From NCBI GenBank assembly GCA_910586295.1, contig CAJUGE010000011.1:34793-98792 (forward strand): 64,000 bases of DNA. Reading direction: 5' to 3'. The position numbers and the translations under genes are program-made. This document shows positions 1-8,365 of this stretch, in pieces (the stretch's first letter is position 1; every line of letters begins with the position of its first letter). This stretch comes from an uncultured Bacilli bacterium (lineage in GTDB: Bacteria > Bacillota_I > Bacilli_A > RF39 > UBA660). The notes below the pieces were generated by a model. The model was not told the origin of the DNA, searched no databases, and saw only the letters and a list, made by a program, of their open reading frames with translations.

Positions 1-4
1 ATTT

Positions 5-13
5 TCTCCTAAG
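5..13 (-). promoter_or_regulatory. Ribosome binding site of a gene starting outside the window
   Basis: Read on the minus strand this is CTTAGGAGA, a strong Shine-Dalgarno sequence pointing out of the window. It suggests a divergent minus-strand gene whose start codon lies just before base 1. The gene itself is not visible. Confidence 0.3.
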
Positions 14-106
14 TATTATTATTAAAAAAAAACTTAAAAATATAAGCAAAAAATACATATAAAATGTACATATTTAGAATATAATAAAAAAGATTAAAAA
101 AACCAC

Positions 107-134
107 TTGATTTATTACAAAATATAAGTATAAT
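107..134 (+). promoter_or_regulatory. Sigma-A-type promoter of rpoE
   Basis: TTGATT at 107-112 and TATAAT at 129-134 are separated by 16 bases. The predicted start of transcription is about 20 bases before the rpoE ribosome binding site. Confidence 0.5.
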
Positions 135-163
135 TTTGAGTGATAAGTAAAGGAGACAAAAAC

Positions 164-601
164 ATGAAATTTAAGAATAAAACAATCGAAGAATTAGAAA
201 CAATGTCATTCGACGACTTAGCATACGAAATACTTAAAGAAAAAGGAAAAAAGATGAAAACTGCAGATATATTCAAGATTATCTGCGAGATATTAAATCT
301 TAGTGAAAGTGAATTTGAAGCACAAATAGCAGATTTCTTCACACTACTTGCTACAGAAAAAAGATTTATTCAACTTGAAAAAGGATTTTGGGATTTAAGA
401 GAAAATCATACTGCTAAAATCGAATTAGAAGAAGTAGAAGACGAAGAAGATGAAATCCTAGATGATGCAGAAGACGAGCAGTCAGAAGATGAAGAAGATG
501 AATTGTATTTAGATGAAACAAAAGAAGCAGACGATGACACTCCAGAAGATGACTTAAAAGATTTAGTTGTTTTAGACGAAGAAAATGAAATAGACCTTTA
601 G
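164..601 (+). CDS. rpoE: DNA-directed RNA polymerase delta subunit
   Basis: 145-aa accessory subunit of RNA polymerase, which in Bacilli speeds enzyme recycling and increases promoter selectivity. The N-terminal ~80 residues form the winged-helix HARE-HTH-type domain (MSFDDLAYEILKEKGKKMKT region). From about residue 85 the protein is almost entirely Asp/Glu, the known disordered acidic tail. The ATG at 164 is chosen because AAAGGAGAC lies at 149-157; an in-frame GTG at 140 would place that site inside the gene. It stands alone ahead of prfA. Delta is typical of Bacilli and mollicute relatives, so it is a useful lineage marker here. Confidence 0.9.
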   Translation: MKFKNKTIEELETMSFDDLAYEILKEKGKKMKTADIFKIICEILNLSESEFEAQIADFFTLLATEKRFIQLEKGFWDLRENHTAKIELEEVEDEEDEILDDAEDEQSEDEEDELYLDETKEADDDTPEDDLKDLVVLDEENEIDL

Positions 602-653
602 CTAAATTGTCCTTATCTATAATATAATATAAGACAAAAAGAAAGGTGAAATC

Positions 654-1715
654 ATGATAGAAAGATTAAAAATAATTGAAGAAAGATATAATTTTTTAAC
701 AGAAGAATTAATGAAGCCAGAAGTATATAATGACTACAAAAAGATGACAACACTTTCAAAAGAAAAAACATCTTTGGAAACTATTGTTAATGCAGGAAAA
801 GAATTAAATTCATTAATAGAAGACATAGAAATAGCCAAAGAAATGTCACACGATCCAGAAATGAGCGAATTTGCTCACACCGAAATAGAAAATCTAACCG
901 TAAAAAAAGAAAAATTAGAAGAAAGCATCACAATAATGTTACTACCTAAAGATCCAAATGATGACAAAAATGTTATAATGGAAATTAGAGGAGCAGCAGG
1001 AGGAGACGAAGGAAACATATTCGCAGGAGACTTATTTAGAATGTATTCGAAATATGCAGAAAGAAATAAATGGAAATTAGAAGTTACCAATGAAATTGAA
1101 GGCGAGTCTGGAGGCTACTCAATTATAGAATTTATATTATCTGGAGACAATGTTTACTCAAAGTTAAAATATGAAAGTGGTTCTCATCGTGTTCAAAGAG
1201 TTCCAGCAACAGAGTCACAAGGTAGAGTTCATACATCAACTGCTACAGTTTTAGTCATGCCAGAAACTGAAGATGTAGAAGTGGAACTCCTAGACAAAGA
1301 TTTAAAAATAGATGTTTGCCGTTCTAGTGGTGCAGGAGGACAAAGTGTAAATACCTCAGACTCTGCAGTAAGAGTAACTCATGTACCTACAGGCTTAATG
1401 GTATATTGCCAGGTAGAAAGAAGTCAAATTAAAAATAAGGAACGAGCATTAACTATACTTAAATCTAGGCTTTATGATTTAAAACAAAAAGAACAAGAAG
1501 CAGCGCTAGGAGCAGATAGAAAATCTAAAATAGGAACAGGAGACCGTTCAGAAAAAATAAGGACATATAACTATCCACAAAATAGACTTACTGACCATAG
1601 AATAAACTATACTGTAATGCACCTAGACAAAATTATGGAAGGTGACATGGAAGACTTAATAGAAACATTAATTACGGAAGATCAAAAACTTAAAATGGGT
1701 GTACCTAGTGAATAA
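654..1715 (+). CDS. prfA: Peptide chain release factor 1
   Basis: Terminates translation at UAA and UAG. Length 353 aa is normal. The PAT recognition tripeptide is present (VPATESQGRVHTS, about residue 183), as is the catalytic GGQ loop (SSGAGGQSVNTSDSAVR, about residue 230). RBS GAAAGGTG precedes the ATG. The start of prmC lies inside its 3' end, so the two are translationally coupled. Its glutamine GGQ is the substrate of the adjacent PrmC. Confidence 0.97.
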   Translation: MIERLKIIEERYNFLTEELMKPEVYNDYKKMTTLSKEKTSLETIVNAGKELNSLIEDIEIAKEMSHDPEMSEFAHTEIENLTVKKEKLEESITIMLLPKDPNDDKNVIMEIRGAAGGDEGNIFAGDLFRMYSKYAERNKWKLEVTNEIEGESGGYSIIEFILSGDNVYSKLKYESGSHRVQRVPATESQGRVHTSTATVLVMPETEDVEVELLDKDLKIDVCRSSGAGGQSVNTSDSAVRVTHVPTGLMVYCQVERSQIKNKERALTILKSRLYDLKQKEQEAALGADRKSKIGTGDRSEKIRTYNYPQNRLTDHRINYTVMHLDKIMEGDMEDLIETLITEDQKLKMGVPSE

Positions 1716-2454
1716 TAATCTAAATATTCCGCAAAGAGAATTAGAAGAACTAAAAAAAGTAAATGGATTAACTAAAGAAAATATAAAAAAGTTAGAAAAC
1801 AACTACCCTATTCAATACTTAATAGGGTACACTAACTTTTATGGGTTAAACATAATAGTTAATGAAAACGTTTTAATTCCAAGATATGAAACAGAATACT
1901 TAGTAGAAAAACTGATAAAATACATTAAGAAAAATAATTTTAATAATCTAAAAATTCTAGACCTATGCACAGGTTCAGGATGTATAGGTTTAACCTTAAA
2001 AAAAGAACTAAAAAATGTAGAAGTATCAATGTCCGATATTTCAAAAGAAGCTTTAGAAGTAGCAAGGAAGAATAAAGAAAACTTAAAATTAGACGTTACA
2101 TTAATGGAAAGTGATTTATTTGATAATATAAAAGATAAAGATTTTGACATTATAGTAAGTAATCCCCCATATGTAATGACTGCAGAGAATTTACCTAAAA
2201 ATGTGTTATTCGAGCCACATCAAGCTCTATTTAGTGGAGAAAAAGGAATAAACCATATAGAAGTAATAATAAAAAACTATGAAAAATACACAAAAAACAA
2301 ATCTATATTAGCATTAGAAATAAATGAACAAAGTAAAAACGAAATAACAAATCTTATAAATAAATATATTACTTCAAATATTAAATATTCCTTTGAAAAA
2401 GATTTAACAGGAAGAATCAGATACTTATTCATCTTTAGAAACATGGAGACTTAA
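1699..2454 (+). CDS. prmC: Release factor glutamine methyltransferase
   Basis: Class I SAM-dependent enzyme that methylates the glutamine of the GGQ motif in RF1 and RF2. The helical N-terminal domain includes PIQYLIGYTNFYGL. The SAM-binding loop is LDLCTGSGCIGL (about residue 88), and the catalytic NPPY follows (about residue 155). It overlaps the last 17 bases of prfA. The start may be GTG 1699 or GTG 1708; no clear Shine-Dalgarno lies in front, which fits translational coupling. Length 251 aa is slightly short for the family. Confidence 0.93.
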   Translation: MYLVNNNLNIPQRELEELKKVNGLTKENIKKLENNYPIQYLIGYTNFYGLNIIVNENVLIPRYETEYLVEKLIKYIKKNNFNNLKILDLCTGSGCIGLTLKKELKNVEVSMSDISKEALEVARKNKENLKLDVTLMESDLFDNIKDKDFDIIVSNPPYVMTAENLPKNVLFEPHQALFSGEKGINHIEVIIKNYEKYTKNKSILALEINEQSKNEITNLINKYITSNIKYSFEKDLTGRIRYLFIFRNMET

Positions 2455-3105
2455 ATGAAAATAAAAGATTTAGATAAGAAATATGACGAATTGCAAAAAG
2501 AATATGGAGATAAAAGCCTTCATTCAATTTATAATGGTGGCTGTGAAGAGAATCCAATAGTTTGTTTCGTATTTATGAACCCAACAGGTAGAAACATAGC
2601 TTCTTACAGTACTTGGAAAAGTAGACGCTCTCCCTGGATAGGAACAAAGAATATATGGAAATTGTTTTATAAAATAAACTTGCTAGACAAACCAGTCTTT
2701 GAAAAAATTCAAGAAATCAAACCCAATGACTGGACAGAAGACTTTGCCGAAGAAGTATATCGAAACGTTTCAAAACATAAATATTTTATAACGAATTTAG
2801 GTAAATGTAATCAAATAGATGCAAGACCTTTACCAGATAAAGTCTATAAACAATACTTGGATTTGTTATATAAAGAAATAGAAATAATAAATCCTAAAAA
2901 AATAATAACATTTGGCAATCAAGTAAGTAGTATATTTTTGGATCAAACTATAAATGTATCTAAATGTAGAAAAACAAAATTTATAAAAGAAATAAATAAT
3001 AAAAAATATGAAGTCTACCCTACTTATTATCCAGTAGGAAATGGAATGAGAAATATAGATATCGCAGCAGAAGACATAAAATACATCTTAGAAAAAGAAA
3101 GGTAG
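2455..3105 (+). CDS. Uracil-DNA glycosylase superfamily protein
   Basis: 216 aa. An early block FMNPTGRNIAS resembles motif A of UDG-fold enzymes, which holds the water-activating loop. IGTKNIWKLF follows, then the NLGKC strand, then a FGNQVSSIF block and a late YPTYYPVGNG segment at the position of the His/Pro-containing motif. The assignment to the superfamily is from these blocks; the exact family and base specificity are unknown, and no four-cysteine iron-sulfur pattern of family 4 is evident. The ATG directly follows the prmC stop, with GGAGA inside the end of prmC as ribosome binding site. A role in base-excision repair is inferred. Confidence 0.6.
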   Translation: MKIKDLDKKYDELQKEYGDKSLHSIYNGGCEENPIVCFVFMNPTGRNIASYSTWKSRRSPWIGTKNIWKLFYKINLLDKPVFEKIQEIKPNDWTEDFAEEVYRNVSKHKYFITNLGKCNQIDARPLPDKVYKQYLDLLYKEIEIINPKKIITFGNQVSSIFLDQTINVSKCRKTKFIKEINNKKYEVYPTYYPVGNGMRNIDIAAEDIKYILEKER

Positions 3106-3113
3106 AAGAAGTA

Positions 3114-3416
3114 ATGAATATAAGAGAAATGCAAAAACAAGCCTATAATAACAAAGTAAAAAAAGGATTTAATATTGATAATATAGAAAAGGAATTTTGC
3201 TTTATGTACAAAGAAGTAGCAGAAGCATATGAAGCGTATTATAGAAAAAAAGAAGATTTAGGAGAAGAACTGGCGGACATTGCAATATATTTAATGGGAC
3301 TATCAGAAATATTAGGAATAGATTTACAAAGCGAAATAGAAGCTAAAATCGAAAAAAACAAAAAAAGAGTATACAAAGTAGATAATGGTGTAGCTACAAG
3401 AATAAGTGAAAATTAA
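3114..3416 (+). CDS. MazG-like all-alpha NTP pyrophosphohydrolase
   Basis: 100 aa, the size of a single MazG-type domain. The paired acidic helices are visible: KEVAEAYEAY near residue 35 and GEELADIAIYLMGL near residue 50, giving the Mg-binding E..E and E..D pattern. Such enzymes clean non-canonical or excess nucleoside triphosphates. RBS AGGTAGAAG precedes the ATG, only 8 bases after the previous gene, so it is in the prfA operon. Substrate is unknown. Confidence 0.7.
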   Translation: MNIREMQKQAYNNKVKKGFNIDNIEKEFCFMYKEVAEAYEAYYRKKEDLGEELADIAIYLMGLSEILGIDLQSEIEAKIEKNKKRVYKVDNGVATRISEN

Positions 3417-3436
3417 ATTTAATGAATAAAAAAATC

Positions 3437-3474
3437 AAATCAACCACAATATTAATCAGAAAGGTTGGTTTTTT
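3437..3474 (+). terminator. Hairpin with T-run immediately before spoIIR
   Basis: AAATCAACC (3437-3445) pairs with GGTTGGTTT (3463-3471) with one G-T pair and is followed by a run of T. It looks like an intrinsic terminator for the prfA operon, but it ends just 1-2 bases before the spoIIR ATG, and the AAAGG that could act as ribosome binding site is at the base of its 3' arm. Confidence 0.5.
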
Positions 3475-3475
3475 A

Positions 3476-4000
3476 ATGAAAAAACTATTAATAATAATCG
3501 CAGGACTTATATTAGTAATAACATTTATAAATAAAGAAGAAGACTATGTAATAGTACCAAATACATCAATAAGATTCAGAATAATTCCAAATAGCAATAC
3601 TATTGAAGACATAACTATAAAAGAAAAAATAAAAGACGAAATAAACGATGTAATAAAAAATATAGAAGCATCAAGCACAGACATAACAACTTCCAGAGAA
3701 AAAATAAACTCTGCAATACCAGAAATAGAAGAAAAGATAAATGATTTATTTGAAAAAGAGAACTATACAAAAGATTATAAAATAAACTATGGAATGAATT
3801 ACTTTCCAGAAAAAATATATAAAGGTGTAAAATACCCAAGTGGAGAATACGAATCGATGGTAATCGAAATAGGAGAATCATCTGGAGATAACTACTGGTG
3901 TGTACTATTCCCACCGCTTTGTATGATAGACGCAGAAGAAAGTGAAGAAGTAGAATATAAATTCTTTATAAGTGAAATAATAAAAAAATATTTTAAATAG
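3476..4000 (+). CDS. spoIIR: Stage II sporulation protein R
   Basis: Signalling protein made in the forespore and exported to the intermembrane space. There it activates the protease SpoIIGA, which processes pro-sigma-E in the mother cell. 174 aa with an N-terminal signal/membrane segment (KKLLIIIAGLILVITFI). Family blocks are clear: IRFRIIPNSNT, then KYPSGEYESMVIEIGE, then NYWCVLFPPLCMID near the C-terminus. An in-frame ATG at 3422 would add 18 charged residues before the signal peptide and has no ribosome binding site, so 3476 is preferred. The position after prmC matches Bacillus. A hairpin overlaps its translation start. Confidence 0.92.
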   Translation: MKKLLIIIAGLILVITFINKEEDYVIVPNTSIRFRIIPNSNTIEDITIKEKIKDEINDVIKNIEASSTDITTSREKINSAIPEIEEKINDLFEKENYTKDYKINYGMNYFPEKIYKGVKYPSGEYESMVIEIGESSGDNYWCVLFPPLCMIDAEESEEVEYKFFISEIIKKYFK

Positions 4001-4004
4001 AATA

Positions 4005-4047
4005 AAATTCGCCTAACGTTACTATAATTAACTAGGTGAATTTTTTT
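4005..4047 (+). terminator. Terminator-like hairpin overlapping the mntP start
   Basis: AAATTCGCCTA (4005-4015) pairs with TAGGTGAATTT (4033-4043) and is followed by T residues. The 3' arm contains AGGTGA (4034-4039), the only ribosome binding site for mntP, and the TTG start at 4046 lies in the T-run. Confidence 0.6.
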
Positions 4048-4579
4048 GGAAATAATATCATTAATTTTAATTGGTTTGTCTTTAAGCATGGATGCTTTTA
4101 CTCTCTCTCTCTCATATGGCCTTTTGAGTGTGCCTAAAAGAAGAGTGTTATTAGTATCACTTTCAGTTGGAATATTTCACTTTATCATGCCACTCTTAGG
4201 AATGCAAATTGGAAACGTAATAAATATGATAGTACACACTAACTTTAAAATAATTCTAATACTAGTACTAATAATAATTTTAATTGAAAGTATTAAATCA
4301 CTAAAAGAAGAAACAGATAAAGAATATGACTTAAATTTAATAAATATAATTATATTCTCTATTCTTGTCTCATTTGATAGTTTTAGTGTTGGAATTGGAT
4401 TAAAATACATAACAGATAATATTTATCTCGGTTCATTAATATTTACTATCTTAAGTTTTACATTTACCTATGCAGGATTTACATTAGGAAGTATTCTAAA
4501 GTCAAAAGCGATGGAAAATTCAAAACTACTTGGTGTAATTCTATTAAGTATAACAATAGTGTATTTTATATGTAAATAA
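4046..4579 (+). CDS. mntP: MntP/YtaF-family membrane protein, putative manganese exporter
   Basis: 177 aa, six hydrophobic segments in two repeats. The family-specific acidic motif occurs twice: LSMDAFTLSLSYG in helix 1 and SFDSFSVGIGL in helix 4, whose Asp residues line the ion path in MntP. The family also holds the sporulation protein YtaF; placement after spoIIR matches Bacillus ywlD (mntP), so mntP is preferred. The TTG start is chosen because translation from the internal ATG (4088) would drop half of the first helix. The start is buried in a hairpin, hinting at control of translation. Confidence 0.75.
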   Translation: MEIISLILIGLSLSMDAFTLSLSYGLLSVPKRRVLLVSLSVGIFHFIMPLLGMQIGNVINMIVHTNFKIILILVLIIILIESIKSLKEETDKEYDLNLINIIIFSILVSFDSFSVGIGLKYITDNIYLGSLIFTILSFTFTYAGFTLGSILKSKAMENSKLLGVILLSITIVYFICK

Positions 4580-4591
4580 AATTAGAAAATA

Positions 4592-4621
4592 TTGACTTAT
4601 AAGATATAAAAATATTATAGT
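4592..4621 (+). promoter_or_regulatory. Promoter of murA
   Basis: TTGACT at 4592-4597 and TATAGT at 4616-4621 with an 18-base spacer, followed by GAAAGGAAAGG as ribosome binding site before murA. Confidence 0.5.
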
Positions 4622-4644
4622 ATAAGAAAGGAAAGGTCGTTATT

Positions 4645-5895
4645 ATGCCAAAATTAAAAATAGAAGGTGGAAATCTTTTAACAGGAAATATAGAAATAAG
4701 TGGTTCAAAAAACAGTGCAGTTGCACTACTACCAGCAGCAATACTTTGTAGTTCAAAAAGTAAAATTTTAAGTGTTCCAAAAATAAGAGATATAGAATAC
4801 TTATTAAAAATATTAGAAGTTTTGAACTGTAAATATGAGATAAAAAATCAAGAGTTAGAAATTGATACTACTAGTTTAAAAAATTTTCCAATTCCAGAAG
4901 ATTTAAGTGAACAAATGAGAGCTTCTTATTATTTTATGGGTACTCTTCTAGCAAGATTTCATTATGCAGAAATTTCATTTCCAGGAGGATGCGTAATTGG
5001 AGCTAGACCTATAGATTTACATATCAAAGGATTCGAAGCATTAGGAGCAAAAGTTACGCTAATTAAAAATAAATACATAATTGAAGCAGAAGAATTAACA
5101 GGAGCTCACATACATTTAGACTTTGCGAGCGTAGGAGCAACAATAAATATAATGTTAGCAGCCTCACGTGCCAAAGGGGAAACAATAATTGAAAATGCAG
5201 CGCAAGAACCAGAGATTGTAAATGTTGCAGAATTTCTAATAAGTGCTGGATGTGAAATAACTGGTGCAGGAACAAATAAAATAAGAATAATGGGCAGAGA
5301 AAACTTAGACAATGGAGAAATAAACGTATGTCCAGATAGAATAGAAGCTGCTACGTACATTATAATGGGAGCTTTGATAGGAAAAAATTTATGTATAAAA
5401 AATCTTAATCTTAATCATATCGAATCGGTATTAAAAAAATTATCAGAATGTGGAGTGTCTTATGAAACAAAAGAAAATGAGGTAATAATTTCTAAATGCA
5501 CGAAAATACTCCCAACATCTATAGTTACAGAAACATATCCAGGATTCCCTACTGACATCCAACCACCTTTCGCAACTCTCTTAACACAAGCAAATGGAAT
5601 ATCTTCTATATTAGAAACAATTTACGAATCAAGATTTAAATACGCAGAATCATTAAAATCAATGGGAGCAATTACTATAACAGAACAAAACTTATTAACA
5701 ATTAAAGGTCATACAAAATTAACTGCACAAAATCTTTATGTTCCAGACCTAAGAGGAGGTGCAGCTCTTGTACTGGCAAGTCTAATAGCAGAAGGAACGT
5801 CATATTTAGATAATATATCTCTAATTTTAAGAGGCTATGAAGACATTGTAGAAAAATTAACTAATGTAGGTGCTAAAATTCAAATAATCGAGTAA
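4645..5895 (+). CDS. murA: UDP-N-acetylglucosamine 1-carboxyvinyltransferase
   Basis: Cytosolic enzyme for the first committed step of peptidoglycan synthesis, adding enolpyruvate to UDP-GlcNAc. 416 aa, normal length. The substrate Lys-Asn pair is in SGSKNSAVALLPAAIL near the N-terminus. The catalytic cysteine, which fosfomycin attacks, is present in the loop PGGCVIGARPIDLH (about residue 115). TDIQPPFATL and DLRGGAALVLA are the other typical blocks. An intact murA shows the organism builds a wall. Bacillus has a murA paralogue in the same prfA neighbourhood. Confidence 0.96.
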   Translation: MPKLKIEGGNLLTGNIEISGSKNSAVALLPAAILCSSKSKILSVPKIRDIEYLLKILEVLNCKYEIKNQELEIDTTSLKNFPIPEDLSEQMRASYYFMGTLLARFHYAEISFPGGCVIGARPIDLHIKGFEALGAKVTLIKNKYIIEAEELTGAHIHLDFASVGATINIMLAASRAKGETIIENAAQEPEIVNVAEFLISAGCEITGAGTNKIRIMGRENLDNGEINVCPDRIEAATYIIMGALIGKNLCIKNLNLNHIESVLKKLSECGVSYETKENEVIISKCTKILPTSIVTETYPGFPTDIQPPFATLLTQANGISSILETIYESRFKYAESLKSMGAITITEQNLLTIKGHTKLTAQNLYVPDLRGGAALVLASLIAEGTSYLDNISLILRGYEDIVEKLTNVGAKIQIIE

Positions 5896-5916
5896 AATAT
5901 TACGAGGATGATATTT

Positions 5917-6639
5917 ATGAAAAAGAAAAAACTTGTAATATTTTTTCTTGCATTAATTGGAGTATACATAATTTATAACTTAACATATAAAGAAACAACA
6001 AACTATCTTGCCATAGGCGATGAATTAGCAAAAGGCCACACCCCATTTGATACTTATAGTGAATCGTACACTGATTATCTTTATAATTACCTTTTGTCTC
6101 AAGATGAAAAAATGACAATAAACAAAGAATTTATAAGTGAAGATTTAAGAATAAAAGACTTACTAGAAAATATAAAAAATCCCAGTGTTTATCAAGAAAA
6201 AAATCTACCACAAGCTATAAAAAATGCTAATATTATAACAATTTCTATTGGAAGTGAAGAATTATTTGCAAAGCTTAGATCAAATAATTGGAAAACTTCA
6301 AATGAAAGATTATACGAATTTATAGATGAAATGATTAAAGAACTAGAGATTTTAATAGATGAAATACAAAAAATAAAAAAGACAGAAATTTATGTAATTG
6401 GCTATTATAATCCATTAGTATATAATGAAGAAAATGAAACAAAATTAAAAAGTTTATTTAATTACATAGATATAAAATTAAAGGATTTAGAGAAAACAAA
6501 AAATATTAATTATGTAGAAATAGCTTCAGAATTTAGCTCAAAAACTTATTATCTTCCAAATAAAGAGCATGCTTTTCCATCCTTAGAAGGTTATAACTAT
6601 ATTGCAAATGAAATAATAAAAAAAATAGAAAGTAATTAA
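5917..6639 (+). CDS. SGNH/GDSL-hydrolase-like membrane-anchored protein, nucleophile replaced
   Basis: 240 aa with an N-terminal hydrophobic anchor (KLVIFFLALIGVYIIYNL), so it probably faces outside. The fold blocks of YpmR-type SGNH hydrolases are recognisable: YLAIGDELAKGHTPFD stands where GDSL should be, ITISIGSEEL where the GxND strand should be, and EHAFPSLEGYNYIA where the final DxxH would be. The nucleophilic serine is Glu and the Asn of block III is not conserved, so it is probably not an esterase. RBS CGAGGATG supports the ATG at 5917 rather than 5908. Its stop overlaps the convergent prfB stop by four bases. Confidence 0.6.
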   Translation: MKKKKLVIFFLALIGVYIIYNLTYKETTNYLAIGDELAKGHTPFDTYSESYTDYLYNYLLSQDEKMTINKEFISEDLRIKDLLENIKNPSVYQEKNLPQAIKNANIITISIGSEELFAKLRSNNWKTSNERLYEFIDEMIKELEILIDEIQKIKKTEIYVIGYYNPLVYNEENETKLKSLFNYIDIKLKDLEKTKNINYVEIASEFSSKTYYLPNKEHAFPSLEGYNYIANEIIKKIESN

Positions 6640-7716
6640 CTTCTTAAATAACTTTCTAAAAATTTATCAATATTGCCATCTAAAACTCCATTTACATCAC
6701 TTGTCTCTTCCAAAGTTCTCAAATCTTTTACCATACTATAAGGACACATTACATAATTTCTAATTTGACTTCCAAAATTCACATCCATAACAGCGCCCTT
6801 TAATTCATTTAGTTTCTTATCAACAGTCTCTTTCTCAAGTAAATAAAGTTTACCTTTTAAAATATCCATAGCTTTTTCTTTATTCTTTATTTGACTTCTC
6901 TCATTTTGACAAGTAACAACAATATTTGTTGGAATATGAGTAATTCTAACAGCAGAATCCGCAGTATTTACACCTTGTCCCCCTGCTCCACTACTTCTAT
7001 AAACATCTATTCTTAAATCTTCATCTCTAATTATAACATTTACACTAGTATCAATTTCTGGAGTAACTAAAACTGAAGCAAAAGAAGTATGACGTCTTTT
7101 ATTTGAATCAAAAGGACTAATTCTAACCAACCTATGAACACCAGTCTCACCTTTTAAATAACCAAACGCATTTAATCCCTTCACATTAATAGTAACACCT
7201 TTAATTCCAACTTCCTCACCAAGTTGTTCGCTAACTATTTCATATTTATAATTAGTCTTAGTAAAATATCTCAAATACATTCTCTTAATCATATTAGCCC
7301 AGTCATTACTCTCAGTACCACCAGCACCACTATGAATCTCAATATAACAATTATTCTTATCAAACTCACCACTTAGTAAAATCTCATTAGTAAGTTTATT
7401 AATACTATCATTAATAAATTCTAAATCTTTATTTAAAAGTTGATAATCTTCATCACTACTAGCCATTTCAGAAATTTCTAAATCATCATTAACCATAGTT
7501 AAAATACTATCATACAAAGTCACACTATTTTCTAAAAAAGATAATTTCTTAAGAATTTCATTAGAATTACTACTACTCCAAAAATTTTCATCAGAACTAA
7601 TGGTCTTTAATTCTTGAATTTCTCTTTTTTTATTAGTATAGTCAAAGTGACCTCCCTAGAGATTCTAACTCTTGTTTTTTTTCAAAAAATATTTCTTTAT
7701 AATTTGTTTCCATCAT
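6636..7716 (-). CDS. prfB: Peptide chain release factor 2, programmed +1 frameshift
   Basis: Terminates at UGA and UAA. The gene is in two frames. From ATG 7716 (or 7713) a short frame of about 23 codons ends in CTT TGA (7647-7642). The sequence around it is the classical RF2 shift site: a Shine-Dalgarno-like GGGAGG at 7656-7651, then TCA CTT TGA C. A +1 slip on CTT continues as DYTNKKREIQELKTISSDENFW and runs on to the GGQ loop (SSGAGGQGVNTADSAVRIT). About 359 aa in total, usual for RF2. RF2 level controls its own synthesis through the in-frame UGA. Start overlaps the pduL stop and has AGGAG 7 bases upstream. Confidence 0.93.
7641..7656 (-). promoter_or_regulatory. Programmed +1 ribosomal frameshift signal of prfB
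   Basis: GGGAGG followed after three bases by CTTTGAC on the minus strand. The stimulatory Shine-Dalgarno, slippery CTT and UGA stop are spaced as in other bacterial RF2 genes. Confidence 0.92.
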
Positions 7717-8285
7717 TCTTCATCTCCTAACAAAATAACTTCATCTCCGTTTTTCAAATTGAAAGCATTAGCTTCATCAGTATCTAGATGTAATTCTAAA
7801 TTATAATTATCTTGTGACTTAACTATAATGTTATCTAAAATTCCACCTCTGTCTCCTAAAATTTTAACTCTTACTTTTTTTCCATCAAACATATTAAACT
7901 TTTTTAAATCACTGCTATTAACATGTAAATGTCTATTTGCGATAATACAAGAATTTTTAATAACTTTTTCTTTATCTAAGTATTTTAAAGTAACATCCAC
8001 CGCACCATTAAAATCTCTACTCATTCTTATTGGAGGATTAATCCCTAACTTATAAGAATCCGTTTTACTTATCTCCACTTGAGAATGTTTCCTAAGTGGC
8101 CCTATTATTCTAACATTTTTTATTTCATTTTTCTCTGTCTTAATAGTAACGAGCAAATTAGAAGCAAATTCTCCATTTTGAGATAAATCCTTAAACTTAG
8201 TAAACTCTATATTACCAAAAAAGAACTCATAATCTTCTTTACATAAATGAATATGCCTATTACTTACTCCAACTTTTATATTCAT
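7713..8285 (-). CDS. pduL: PduL-type phosphate acyltransferase (phosphotransacylase)
   Basis: 190 aa. It interconverts acyl-CoA and acyl phosphate, linking acetyl- or propionyl-CoA to substrate-level ATP formation. Metal-binding histidine motifs are visible: VGVSNRHIHL near the N-terminus, NRHLHV in the middle and LELHLDTDEANA near the C-terminus. ATG 8285 has AGGAGAG 7 bases upstream; an upstream in-frame extension (to 8333) is hydrophobic nonsense. No encapsulation peptide or microcompartment gene is nearby, so it is probably a housekeeping phosphotransacetylase. It is co-transcribed with prfB through a four-base stop/start overlap. Confidence 0.85.
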   Translation of the reverse strand: MNIKVGVSNRHIHLCKEDYEFFFGNIEFTKFKDLSQNGEFASNLLVTIKTEKNEIKNVRIIGPLRKHSQVEISKTDSYKLGINPPIRMSRDFNGAVDVTLKYLDKEKVIKNSCIIANRHLHVNSSDLKKFNMFDGKKVRVKILGDRGGILDNIIVKSQDNYNLELHLDTDEANAFNLKNGDEVILLGDEE

Positions 8286-8365
8286 AATTTCTCTCCTATA
8301 TAAATTATATAATAAAAGTGTCCAAAATTCCATAGTTACATATCTTATAATTAGGAGGAATCAAA

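Noticed and set aside
115..342. 75-codon minus-strand frame at the start
   Set aside because: Antisense to rpoE and without a start signal.
1839..2150. 103-codon minus-strand frame in prmC
   Set aside because: Lies entirely opposite the methyltransferase motifs of prmC.
3422..3475. Upstream extension of spoIIR
   Set aside because: It would put charged residues and a hairpin-coded stretch before the signal peptide; the start at 3476 fits the family.
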